Counted from the stretch's first letter, positions 42,981 to 53,532 are shown. The stretch is DNA of 64,000 nt from Kappaphycus alvarezii (GCA_002205965.3 NADL03000072.1:124001-188000), one strand, 5' to 3'. Program-made: numbers and translations. Notes: generated by a model from the sequence alone, not told the origin.

Positions 42981-44179
42981 ATGGATCTCAACGCTGCTCG
43001 TATAACGTTCACAGGGGGCAAGAATGAAGACGTTGAGGAGTTTCTCTATACATATGTCACGTTGTGATGCGTGAGAAGAGCGATGAAGAGAAGGCCGAAG
43101 TATCTTCGCCTATCTTCATGGTGACGCAAAGCACAAATATAAGGCCAAGTTTATCAACGGGTGGTCTCTTAACGGGAATGGGCGTAACTTCGGTGAGGTA
43201 TGTGAGTGGCTTGTGAAAGAATATGCTAAGCAGGTAGAACCAGATGAGATGATTCGTACCGCCATAGAGGCCCGGCTCAACTTCGACGATTTGTTAAGCT
43301 CATTGGTTATACTTGTGTGATCTCTATGAAAGGCTGGGTTCAACGCCCAAGCCAAGTACGGAATGCTGCGTAAGGCGGCGATGGGGGATAAGCGGCTCTC
43401 CGATTTCCTCCTCATCAAGGGCCCTCACACTTTTAATGAACTGAAGGGTACCATAGTAGAATTTGTCAAAAATTCGGAGACGTTTCAGTCACTAAGTGAA
43501 ATACCGAGGGAAACCGTACATCTATGCCGATCGTGCATCCTGAAAGAATTATCAAAGGCCAGCTACTAGCGCAGCAGCATTGGAATCAGTCAGGAGCGAT
43601 GTCAAAAACTTGGAAGAAAGGTTGGAAACCCGATTCGATAATCGACTTGACATGATAACCTCGCAGTTGGAAAGCCTTACTCTTACCATTAAGAAGAACC
43701 AGTCTGGGGCCCCCAAGGCCGCAGAAGTCTGTTCCTACTGTCACAAGCCTGGACACTTTGCAAATAGGTGTCCTGATAATCCACATAGAAACACTCGTTG
43801 TGGAAAGTGCGGTCGTTACGGGCATCATGAAAGTAACTGCTGGTCTAAAGACAACAGAAGAGCAAATTTATCGGACGCGAGGAGTGAGTCAGGACCAGAG
43901 ATGAAAATCTTACAAAACAGGAAGGATCAAAGGTTGGCGGATGCCGGTAATGTATCCATCGCTGAAGAAATCAGTCAAGTTAATGTGACAAAAAGGGATG
44001 GGGAAGGGAACGTTTTGTCGAAAAAACCTAGGCTAGATTATGGAATGCTGGAGCATATCCCAGCACCTGTACCTCCTCGAACCAAGAGGCTTGATCAAGT
44101 TGTTCCAGGGTGGGAAACACTTCGGCCAAGAAGACGAGAAAGAGTAAGAAATTTAAGAGTATCCCGAAGGACGTACTAG
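42981..44179 (+). pseudogene. gag: gag of gypsy C
   Basis: ~400-codon structural gene. Single-base losses near 43059 (TCAACG to TCACG), 43099, 43330 and 43515-43545 and a gain near 43306 break the capsid part. The last third (43580-44179, 199 codons) is intact: coiled coil (LEERLETRFDNRLDMI), knuckles CSYCHKPGHFANRC (~43731) and CGKCGRYGHHESNC (~43804), a basic tail and the gag stop TAG at 44177-44179. It overlaps the protease frame by ~70 bp in the -1 phase. Nucleocapsid and particle role. Confidence 0.85.
44149..44155 (+). promoter_or_regulatory. -1 ribosomal frameshift heptamer A AAT TTA
   Basis: In the gag frame the codons are AGA AAT TTA, so AAATTTA is in exact X XXY YYZ phase. Slipping back one base reads AAA TTT AAG, precisely the protease frame, 22 bases before the gag stop. 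A AAU UUA is the known Rous sarcoma virus type of slippery site. A possible 5 bp stem (GTACT...AGTAC) lies downstream around the gag stop. Conserved at 5575 and 29156. Confidence 0.72.
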
Positions 44180-44856
44180 AATATGTGAAGAAGTACAATT
44201 TGGTGGCTGAGCTTGCATCGGCCCCAACTGGGATAACGTTTGGTCAACTTTTGAGGGGCGACGCAGAGGATGCGAGAAAAGAACTCAAAAAAATTATCAG
44301 GTCTAATAAGTCCGCTAAGGGTAAGAAACTGTTTCTTCAATCGGCCTCGACAGCACCAAGACGTCTTAAACTAGTACCAGTCAAAGTATTGGGAATGAAA
44401 ACCCAAGCTCTTTTCGATTCGGGCGCTGTTCCAAACCTTATCTCAGAAACTTTGGTGACAGATTTAGGTCTCGAAATTATTCCAACTACTCGAAGAATAA
44501 CTGTGGCGGATGGAACCGTCTCAAAATGCATGGGCACTGTTAACAAGGTTTCCGTGTTCTTTGGGGACTCTAAAGTTGATGTAGACTTTCTCGTCATGCC
44601 GGAGCTCCCTTTCGATGCAATCATTGGCTGTCCTACCATGGAAAGACTAGGGACCTGCATTGACTTGGGCAACCAAATCGTTTCAGTTAATGTTGACGGC
44701 AGAAACGTGAAGATGCCCCTGGATTTCGACAAAAGCACACATCCGGAAGATCTAAGAGAGACGGACAGTGAAGATTTCACTTCTAGCTATGACAGCGAAG
44801 ATTCCGAACCAACTAACACTTTCGGAAGTGAGAAAGGGTACGCTCGGGGACAATGA
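44156..44856 (+). CDS. Aspartic protease of gypsy C (frameshift product)
   Basis: Read by -1 frameshift from gag; the frame is open from 44110. Linker (DVLEYVKKYNLVAELASAPT), then the catalytic motif LFDSGAVPNLISETL near 44416, LGLEIIPTTRRITVADG, and FDAIIGCPTMERLGTCIDL near 44610, a typical retropepsin fold order. Then an acidic tail (SEDFTSSYDSEDSEPTN). Ends at TGA 44854-44856 within ATGA. In copy A one extra G (GGGGG) would extend the frame to the ATGA at 44981. Confidence 0.8.
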
Positions 44857-44980
44857 ACATGACATGGGACGATTATGATTCTGGGTTTGAAACAGATGAA
44901 GAATGGAATTCTAGGGTAGGTTTGACACCTGAATGTGTTTCTTTTTGCGATAATATCGAATCAAAGGACGGAATTCGGGC

Positions 44981-47838
44981 ATGAAAGAAGATTACAATTG
45001 CACGGAAAACAAGAATATATCGAATTCCATATCTGAAGATGTGAGCACGCCGGAAGAGGTCCTTCAAAATTTGGAGGGTGAGGATCAAGAAAAGGACCAG
45101 CGCCAAATTGGAGAAATTCAAGAAAAAGTACAGCACCTTCCAGCCCCCGCCTCAATGATAATATCCGACATGTTAACATCTTCCGAAGTAATTGCATGGA
45201 GCGTTTCGATTTAAGACAAGCAAGTGTACCGGTCACTCACTCATTTGAACTTACCGATACTAAACCAATTTACCACAGGCCTAGACGTCAACCGCCAAAA
45301 TATGACCAATTTATCTCAGAGAATGTTACAAGTATGCTGGAAAATGATATATTCGGCCAGTTTCATCCCCATGGTCATTTCCAGTTGTGGTCGCACCAAA
45401 GAAGGATGGAAAGCTGCGTTTTTGCGTCGATTACCGACAACTGAACCAGAGAATGATACCCGATCGATTTCCGATTCCGAATATGGAGGAAATCCTCGAG
45501 GACTTGAAGGACGGGAGATACTTCACCTCAATTGATCTTTACACTGGTTATTGGCAGATTCCATTGGATGAAAAATGCAAGGAAAAAACAACTTTTACCA
45601 GCAAAGCCGGTACATTCAGGTTCGAAGTGATGCCTTTTGGTCTCATGAATGCCCCAGCTACATTCCAAAGAATGATGAACGAGGTTTTGAAAGGACTTCC
45701 ATTTGCAAGAGTTTATATCGATGATGTAGTGATATTCTCAAAAACCTTGGATCAGCACATATCGCATGTCAAGACTGTGGTGGAGAAAATAGCTGCGTAC
45801 AGCCTGAAAATTAAGTTAAGCAAATGCTTCTTTGCGAAAACGTCTATCCAATTACTCGGTCATATCGTCGATCAAGAGGGAATTAAAGTGGATCCAGAGA
45901 AAACGAAAAAAATCAAGTTGGCACCAAGGCCCGCTTCAAAGACGGAGGTTCGAAGCTTCTTAGGACTGGCCTCATATTACAGGAGATTTATCAAAGATTT
46001 CGCCAAGACTGCAGCACCGTTACATGCCAGCACAACAAAGAACGGAAAATTTTTATGGAACAAGGAAATGCAAACCGCATTTGAAGAGCTTAAAGATAAG
46101 CTATGTGTCCCCCCAGTGCTCATGTATCCAGATTTCAAGAGACCATTTGTTGTGGAGACAGATGCCTCAGAACGGTCTTTGGGTGCCGTTTTGTCCCAAA
46201 AAGATGAAAACGGAAGACTACACCCGGTTCAATTCGCAAGTCGCACTCTGAATGATGCGGAAAGGAGATACTCAGTCTGCGAAAAAGAAGCGCTCGCTGT
46301 TGTCTTCGCACTGAAAAAGTTTCGCGTATACCTTTTATCACTCGAGAAATTTGTCTTGATAACTGATCACCAGGCACTTAAGACAGCATTCCAAAAGAAA
46401 GATGTACATCACCGCTTGGCCCGATGGCTCGACATTTTCGCAGAATATCGGTTTGAAATTGTGTATAGGCCCGGACGCAATAATCAGCCTGCCGACTACC
46501 TATCCCGCTTGAGGGATCCACTGATTCCAAATGAAAAAGCTTCCGAGAACATCGTCGGAGTTGCCGAGGTGCAAGTGCCGAACAATAACGAGTACGAAGC
46601 TAATATTGACGGACTAATTAAATTCCTGGATGGACTAGAAATGAGAAAGGTTGATATTGAACACAGAATTGGGTACGCAGGAATCAAAAGGCTTTTACAC
46701 TATGGAATGGGAAACTCTTCCGACACACGAAAGCCGGTCCTCGACTAGTGGCCCCTTTGAAAGAAAGAATGAAGATCTTGAGGACTTTTCATGATGAGTT
46801 AGGGCATTGGGATCTCGAAACAACCAAGAAATTCGTTACTGAGAGATTCTGGTGGCCCAGTATCCATAAGGACGTCTATAACTTCGTGAAAAGCTGCGAC
46901 AACTGTCAAAAATTCACGCCAATACGAAAGTATAAGACAACTCTAGGCTTTCCAGTTTCCGGTCTCTTTGAAACCTTTTCAATTGACTTTGCCGGCCCAT
47001 TCAAGGAAACCTCTTCCGGAAACAAATATCTCCTTATAGGGGTGGAACATCTTACTGGATGGCCAATAGCAGTTGCAGTTGAGGAGGCCAATGCTGAAGT
47101 GGTCCTGAGATTCATCGAAAAAGAAATAATTGAACCGTTTGGTCTTCCAAAAAGGATCATCTCGATAACGCCTTTGTTTTACTGCAACTTCACTGCTTCG
47201 TTTCTTGGAAGAAAAGGTATTCAGCTAAAGACAGTTCTCGCATATGCTCCTATGTCAAACGGGAAAGCGGAGAGGATGGTTGGAACCATCAAACGATCAA
47301 TATCGAAAACTATGTCGAGAATGAAATCCAGTGGGAAGATGCCTTACCAAAAGTGTTATACGGCTATCGGCGAAGAAGAGGAAGAAGTGGACGGTCACCG
47401 TTTGAGCTAATGTACGGAAGAGCTCCTAGAATGTTACAGAGAGATATGGAAACAAATGTTATCGATGAAGAGAGTAGAGAGGTCGAACTATTGGCCACCG
47501 AAAGCTGGAGATCACACCGCGCGCTAACACAGACAAGAAATAAGGATGAAGAGCCTCCAGTCCAAACTTTCTCAGTCGGCTCTAAAGTACTTGTAGCACA
47601 CGGAAAAGCAATGCAACAGGCTGTGAAGTGGCCGGCTTTCCAAACAAAGTACTCGAACCCTTGCATCGTCACGGAGGAAAGACACCCGCATTATAAGCTC
47701 TGTTCAAGCTCAGGGAAGAGATCAAGGAGGGCAATCCATGCACGTCGTCTGGTCCCTTACCATCAGAGGCCTGAAGAATTCCTTCTCACACAGGACTATG
47801 CGCAACCACGGGCATACTCATCTTTAACTATAGAATGA
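44981..47838 (+). pseudogene. pol: pol (RT-RNase H-integrase) of gypsy C
   Basis: ATG at 44981 overlaps the stop of the upstream frame (ATGA). Two single-base losses (~45208, ~45351) precede the long intact frame 45387-46748: RT (FCVDYRQLNQRMIPDRFPIP, PFGLMNAPATFQRMM, YIDDVVIFSKTLDQ with catalytic YIDD at 45715), connection (FLGLASYYRRFIKDF), RNase H (ETDASERSLGAVLSQ, TDHQALKTAF). Integrase continues at 46748-47410 (FHDELGH, CDNC, IDFAGPF) and 47353-47838 (ending VHARRL-like HARRLVPYHQR). Frame breaks at ~46730 and ~47165-47330. Integration and reverse transcription. Confidence 0.9.
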
Positions 47839-48893
47839 TTCCTATGGGAGGAAAAAGGGCCTGGGAATGGATCATCTCGATTACGCGTGACTACTACGAA
47901 CTCCACGTAATCATCCATTTCTACATTAATATATGCCTATGTTTTCGTACGTTGAACGGACCATTGCTACCTCAAGAAGATTTCCGACTATTGATCAGAG
48001 TTCTATTCTCATTCCAAAACGGAAGGTTCACGGAAGCAGGTCCAGAGTTTGTGGAAGTCATATATCATTACTCTATAGGGAGGTATGGAATGGTAGCTAT
48101 CGGAGACTTGTCGCAAACATATCTGAACATTATCCGTCCAGTTTACGTATTTCTCAAGAACAACCAAGATGTGCGACTGAGAGGTTACAGCTTGCCCCCT
48201 GATATGGAATATCGACTGGTCCCATATCCTCTATGGGAACCTTACGTTGCTCCGCTCAGAAACAACCTCAGCCGAAGACCAGGATCCTCCCGAGGCCGTG
48301 ATGATGATACGAGCTGGACCATCAAGTGATCGGGGCGGATCATCGAAGAGGGCAAGGCGTCGGGAGCAGCGAGGAAGATCGCCAAGAAGATCGCCTCAAA
48401 CACCGCCTAGTCTCCCAGGGGGAAACTATGCATCCTTAATTATTGGACGGCTACCAATTAGACGTTGGCTTCGCGAAATGACAGAGGACCCACGAGAAGC
48501 AGAAGTAATTTCCTTTTTTGCATTAGTATTTGCATGTGCTTCCAGACCATTCACGGGGCGCACCTTACTCGTGAGGACTCAGTCCTTATGTTGCGAGTTT
48601 TTTTCTCCTTCAGATACCCGTTTCTGGACCCGTTGCCAGAAAAGTTTGCATACTACGTTTACTACCTCACATTTGGAAGGTTTGGAGAAGTGAAACGGGA
48701 GGAGCTCATTAGAGAACACTATGAAACCATACGCCGAATCTACGAAACTCTTGACCAAGGAGATGAGCCGGTCATCGCACGGTACACACTCTCTCATCAT
48801 ATTGGAAATGAGCTACTACCATATCCTTATAGTGAACCCTATACTCTCCCTGATGAATGGATAGAACTCCCACAAGAACAACAAGAGCAGTGA
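47835..48893 (+). pseudogene. ORF3 of gypsy C, two copies of an unknown domain
   Basis: ATG at 47835 overlaps the pol TGA at 47836-47838. Domain 1 spans 47835-48275 (WEWIISITRDYYEL, YINICLCFRTLNG, RVLFSFQNGRFTEAGPE, YSIGRYGMVAIG, LVPYPLWEPY). The linker at 48276-48420 is Ser/Arg-rich (SSKRARRREQRGRSPRRSPQ) in a shifted frame. Domain 2 spans 48421-48893 (RRWLREMTEDPREAE, ISICMCFQTIHGAHL, RVFFSFRYPF, LTFGRFGEV, LLPYPYSEPYTLP). Comparison with copy A implies one ~350-codon gene broken here by two indels (~48260 and ~48520). No family recognised; not obviously env-like. Confidence 0.75.
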
Positions 48894-48913
48894 CGAGCCG
48901 GGACGTTCGTCTT

Positions 48914-48926
48914 GAGCGGGAGGGCG
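48914..48926 (+). other. Polypurine tract, gypsy C
   Basis: GAGCGGGAGGGCG directly before the right LTR. Confidence 0.6.
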
Positions 48927-49643
48927 TGATGTGCGCAAATTCGCACACGAAAAATTTAGATGAGGACCATAATTGTATACAGTATTGGAACTGGGAAGAT
49001 ATTTTTACAGTTTTTGAATTTGCAAGATATTTTTAATTTGGGTGAGTGTGGCAAATTCATCGGTTGATTTTTTATTTTAGGACACGCTGTCATAGTGGAT
49101 GTCAGTACAGTTCTAGGTTGTGGGTGATACTACGAGTGACTCTGAAAGGTCTATATAATGGCCACATCAATTCCCACCCCTGGCCGATGGGTGGCTGGCA
49201 TGGGTATGGCACCTAGATATTTACCTTGAGGAAATATCTTCTAATGGTCTCTCTGGTTCACACGATTCCCGTGAATGCGTTTTATGGTATTTAGTATGTT
49301 TGATTGAGACTTTAGGATTAGCCGAAAGGTCTATATAAGCTGAGTAAAGTGCTTCCTCCTTGAGAGGTCAAGCAAGTTGGCAGACAACTTCAGGTCAAGC
49401 TCCGAGTAGTAGGAAGTTGAGAGTCAACTTCAAACCCAAGAAAACTTTTTCCTAAGCTGTCGCAGAGATCAGTGGTAGACGCTGCCCCTTTTATACTTGC
49501 TTGTAGCCCTCTCAACTCTCTCCCATATACACTGCTTTTTATTTGTTCAACTATACCACGGTAGCACTTTTGTCGCTCGCAACACCTCCGTCTTGGGGTA
49601 GTTGGTTCTAAGTATCTCTTCTCCCGACGATTTACCCCTATCA
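48927..49643 (+). repeat. Right LTR of gypsy C (717 bp)
   Basis: TGATGTGCGCAAATTCGCAC...CCCCTATCA, then TSD GCGTC. TATATAAG at 49332-49339. Differs from the left LTR mainly by single-base indels. Confidence 0.93.
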
Positions 49644-49648
49644 GCGTC

Positions 49649-49742
49649 CTGCTTAATATCTGGCCTTAAGGTCGCCTTTTAGAGATCGTAGCTCCTCCCC
49701 TATTACTGGCGGCATGCCTTTTGAACCGGTTCAAGATCGCTA
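49649..49742 (+). mobile_element. LINE-H copy, right part after gypsy C
   Basis: End of coding sequence (TGGCCTTAAGGTCGCCTTTTAG) and the first part of the 3' region (GATCGTAGCTCCTCCCCTATTACTGG). Interrupted at ~49742 by an oppositely oriented LINE-H copy. Confidence 0.6.
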
Positions 49743-50620
49743 GAAGGCTGGCTCTAGGCCAGGTAGCAGGCAGACCGCACTGAATGTCGTAGAGGCGCAG
49801 CGTGCCTTTGCATGAATATGCCGCGAGCCTTCCCGTTTGATTCCATGGACCTGACTGCAACGCTTTTTGCCACTACAGTTATGATGGCGTATACATCTGG
49901 ATGCCAACTGCCGAAGGTGGATATGGGCGCGGGGACGAGTCTGCCTCGAGAGGAAGTAACAATATACGGTATCTCCGCTCCGGTACAAATTTACTGGGTA
50001 CCAACCCACATATCTACCACAGTAAATTAACCCCCATTTCAGGTCAGTAACAATGAAGGGTTGGTACTTTCTGTGCTTCGCCGCTCGGGCTGCGTTAATG
50101 GGGTCAGCGAGTTGAACGTGTTAATACACCTGTTGGATGGCGCGGGAGGACTGGCAAAAGTGACGACGAAGAATTCAATCCCGCCGCGACTTGCCATTGC
50201 CTGGATATCCGATTCGTGCGGTGGAGGCCCTCTCCTGACTCTGCAACAGGATGACGGGCGGCTTCGGGCAAGTCCCGGGCTACAAGATTCACTTGCCATT
50301 CGTGGCGATATTGTTTTAGGGGCCATACAGGAAGTGAAGGAGATGGTCACTATTGGCCTCCAACGTGACAGGGCAATTGGGTTTTGGGCATGGTGTGTCG
50401 GGAGCAAACAACAAGACGTGGCGGGAAACCGGTGCCACTGGGAGAATTTCTGGGCTTCGATTTGGTTCGTAGTCGGGGATATGGTGCAGAGTATACACAA
50501 TCTTTGGAGCCCGGAAGCGCCATGGATGCGCCGAACGTTTGCCTCCTACAGTCTCCGGTGGGAATCGCCTCTTGCACTGTTTCGTGAGAAGCATCCGTCA
50601 GTCACATGTGTTTCAATTCA
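49743..50620 (-). pseudogene. LINE-H C-terminal region, K inserted
   Basis: Minus frames: 50594-50039 cover the zinc-finger/linker part and FFVVTFASPPAPSNRC with FNSLTP; 50292-50104 has DLPEAARHPVAES, matching ARAARHPVVEP at 38.6 kb; 50009-49740 gives the GLEPAF-type end. An 82 bp K element interrupts it at 49964-50045. Interpreted as the restriction-like endonuclease end of LINE-H. Confidence 0.55.
49964..50045 (+). mobile_element. Element K, 82 bp, TSD AGTAACAAT
   Basis: AGTAACAAT at 49955-49963 and 50046-50054 flank the insert. It shares ATACGGTATCTCCGCTCCGG through CCCATTTCA with the last ~80 bp of the 2615-2778 insert, so it is a 5'-shorter member of the same family. Confidence 0.65.
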
Positions 50621-50897
50621 TCTCCACTATGAACCCCAAAAAGGTCACTTTACTCGATCTGTTCCAACAGTAAGGGCACCCAAAATTTTCCCCTCGATCC
50701 GTTCTCAGCAAAAGGCAGAAATTGTAAATGTAAGACCTTCCTACGTTTTTTTTCTTTTGTAGCGCTGTAGTAGTCGGACTACTAGTGCAATGTCGTCTCT
50801 GGATTGATATCATGTTGGGCAAGCTGGAAAGATGGCCCACAAAAATCTTTGCTACACGCCTCTCTTGTTATCTAGCAAGTACAAGCCGAGTTCTAGC
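50621..50897. other. No gene recognised
   Basis: Short ORFs on both strands without domain similarity; may be diverged LINE-H upstream sequence. Confidence 0.3.
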
Positions 50898-51063
50898 ATT
50901 TCCCAGTTGTGGGAAAGGTTCGGTCGTTTTCATTCTTGGAGGATATATTCGAACTATCCTAAAATTTTCAGACAACCATAACGGGGGGAATGATGAGGTC
51001 CGTCGTCTGACACTTCTTGCGTGGGAAATGCAAAAGTAGTTTGGAGAGAAGAAAATCATAATC
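50898..51063 (-). mobile_element. LINE-H 3' fragment with ~77 bp insert
   Basis: GGGAAAGGTTCGGTCGTTTT on plus is the reversed 3' end. The body is broken after CAACCATAA by ~77 bp and resumes at TCGACTCGAAAAGG; CATAA flanks the extra segment on both sides. The copy continues at 56734 beyond nested insertions. Confidence 0.55.
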
Positions 51064-51075
51064 GACTCGAAAAGG

Positions 51076-51120
51076 GGAAAAGGTTTGGGTGTTTTACTGT
51101 TGGAAGATATATCCGGTCTA
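51076..51120 (-). mobile_element. Nested LINE-H fragment, 3' part
   Basis: Second LINE-H copy inserted into the first with 12 bp TSD GACTCGAAAAGG (51064-51075 and 56734-56745). Copia D then split it at GTCTA. Total length without copia D is 97 bp (with 56682-56733). Confidence 0.75.
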
Positions 51121-51674
51121 TGCAAAATAATTGGGATAGGTAGATCCAAATAATAATAAATAGTTCCAACTTGAATAGATAAATAAATGCCAAATCGGAC
51201 TTTGAATGAATAATGAATAGAAAACCAAATTTAATAATATCTGATCGAGGGGAATATTTCGATAGCCCGAGGATGTAAAAAATATTTCTAACAACCTAGA
51301 CTACTTATACTCTACACCAGGGTGAACCTGCTACAAAAATTCAGGTGAGCGTTCAATAATTTTGGTAGACATAATTTAGGCTCAGCAATAATTATTGCAG
51401 TATTTTCCAGGTAAGCAATCATCCAGATAATAATTTGTTGGTAGCATAAATGTAGTAATTATAGCCTGTATAATATAAAAACCCAACTGTAGGACATAAA
51501 AATTATTTCACACTGAATTCAGCATAAAATAGTGCCAGAATAAAATAGATAAAATTATTCCTTGATGATTCATAATAAATATAAATTGTGGGCCTCAATA
51601 AAAATATTGCTCCACAATTCAGCATCACTGTAGGACACCGGGATAGAGATTAAAATATTTGGTCAATTTTCACA
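51121..51674 (-). repeat. 3' LTR of copia D (554 bp)
   Basis: TGCAAAATAATTGGG...GGTCAATTTTCACA on plus; nearly identical to 56123-56676. Confidence 0.92.
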
Positions 51675-51690
51675 CTACTTCCCCTTTGAA
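51675..51690 (-). other. Polypurine tract, copia D
   Basis: On minus, TTCAAAGGGGAAGTAG directly abuts the 3' LTR. Confidence 0.7.
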
Positions 51691-51740
51691 ATATTGAATT
51701 AAATTTATCCTCTTGACTGAGATGAATCCGAGATAAAATA

Positions 51741-53532
51741 TTACTCATATCCATAGGTATAGGATCCATCAAATAAAAGGAGCTTGAGCATGTCAGATAC
51801 AGGACTGTCCTTTTTTGTGAGCGGGTTGGAAGGATTAATTGAACCAGGTATCCATAGCATTTTCTTGATTTTGTTCGTTTCGAAATTATATCGAATTAAT
51901 TGAACATCCGCTCTAATAGATTTATCTTCAGGCACACGACAAGTAGATAGAGAGCTGAATAGATCTTTTGAATCAACAGCAACATGAAGAGGAATATTGA
52001 TATTTAGAAGTGTACTGTATGCTGCTGCAATAATTTTTCCTTCCTCGATAGCTTCACAGCAGCAGCCAATATTTCACCAGATGCAATAGATTTAACAGGA
52101 CGCCGAGATAGATGTGAATGCCAATAAATTTGTATGAAATATTGAATTACAGTTTAAGGAGCCAATTAGCAACCCACCAATACATCCAAGTTGAGCATTT
52201 GTCGATCCGGCTGGTTTTCCTGCATCAGAAAAAACAACAACTGATAAATTGAAATTTCCAGAAACTTCCGGCGCCGATACGTGCTTGTAGAACCAAAAGA
52301 TTTTAAATTCCGAAGCATAGAAGATTGGATAGATAAATCACGAACCAACGGATTTGACCTTTCTGTTGTAAATAACTTGCTGTAAAAGGCAGACACTGGA
52401 GATGCAACCATACCCAAATAGACAATTGATCCGTTTAACGAATTAAAAGCAAAGTTTTCAAATGAGTTCATTTCTTCATCAGGTTGTTTTCGACGATTTC
52501 TTGATATTGAATGGGGTTCCAGTCCATTTAGCTTATCATCAGCTGAGACATTAATTTTATAGTCATCAAACTGCATGATTTTAACTCCATTGAAATAAAA
52601 ATCCAGGACTATGTACGATTGTACCAAGCTTATATACTTTCCCAAGATCTTGGATAAATTGCTTCTTAATATTTTTTTGTCCAGTAATAAGTATATCATG
52701 ACCAATTTAACAACAAGCAGAAATTAAGGATCCTTTTAAACTCATGAAAAATAATTGGGGTATATAAACGACTGATTTCAATCCGAGGTCAAAGAAGTAT
52801 TATCAGAGTGTATTTGCCATTTTGCATTCGCGTTGACTAATCCATATGAAGCAGACAGTAAATAACCAATAGAAGGATTTTTCGGAGCTTCCCGAGGAGG
52901 TCTCACATAAACATCTCGTAATGCTGATCCAGATTGTAAAAATGCAGACTTCACATCAACCTTTGATAAATTCCATTTAAAAATTGTAGCAATTGATAAG
53001 AGAATTCAATTGCCATCGGAGAACAAGATTCCGAATCAGTTCTCAAATTATTTTTTCTCCTTATCCTCATTTCCATGCGGAGCAATTCGAGCCTTGCAAT
53101 AATATTTTCCATCATCCAAAATTTTTATTTTGTATAAAACGTGACTGGATATTTACATTCGAGTCGGGAGGAATTTTTGAAACATGAATTTTTGAACACG
53201 TAGTGAGAAAATTATTTTCTTTCCGTATTGTACGCATTTGAAATAATATGAGATGGAAGTCCAGATGCTTGATGAAGTAAAAATTCTTTAGATCCAAACC
53301 TTTTATGATAAAAACTCAGATCTTTTTGTTCAGATGATTTCAATTCCGTTCCAGGTAACAACTCAATTTCATGCGCATCAATTCCATCGTTTTCATCAAT
53401 AGGGATATGAATTAAATTTTCAGGGTGCAGTGAACTAAGTTCAGATTCAATCGGAACATGTTCGAGAGATAATATGTTTTTAGATTCTGATAAATTTCCA
53501 TCAATTTCTTGATTCATTATATTTTTCGACAT
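51741..53532 (-). pseudogene. pol: RT-RNase H of copia D
   Basis: RT fingers/linker at 53532-53212 (PGTELKSSEQKDLSFYHKRFG), motif A VDVKSAFLQSGSALRDVYVR near 52910-52960, then the YGLVNANAKW block. The VDD catalytic region near 52690 is shifted out of frame. RNase H at ~52080-52270 (SDAGKPAGSTNAQLGCIGGL) and the C-terminus at 51935-51741 (SIRADVQLIRYNFETNKIKK, WIPGSINPSNPLTKK). No continuous ORF; at least six indels. Confidence 0.75.

Larger units (their letters stand above)
42178..49643 (+). mobile_element. Ty3/gypsy copy C, best preserved, short LTRs
   Basis: 7466 bp, LTRs of 714 and 717 bp, TSD GCGTC at 42173-42177 and 49644-49648. Gene order and sequence as in copies A and B, but the U3 is unrelated and lacks the acidic gene. 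It has the longest intact pol frame of the three (453 codons). Two LTRs that are almost identical and an intact TSD point to recent insertion. Confidence 0.95.

Noticed and set aside
47835..48893. ORF3 as an envelope gene
   Set aside because: No signal peptide, no clear transmembrane anchor and no cysteine-rich ectodomain; the hydrophobic stretches are short and part of the repeated domain.
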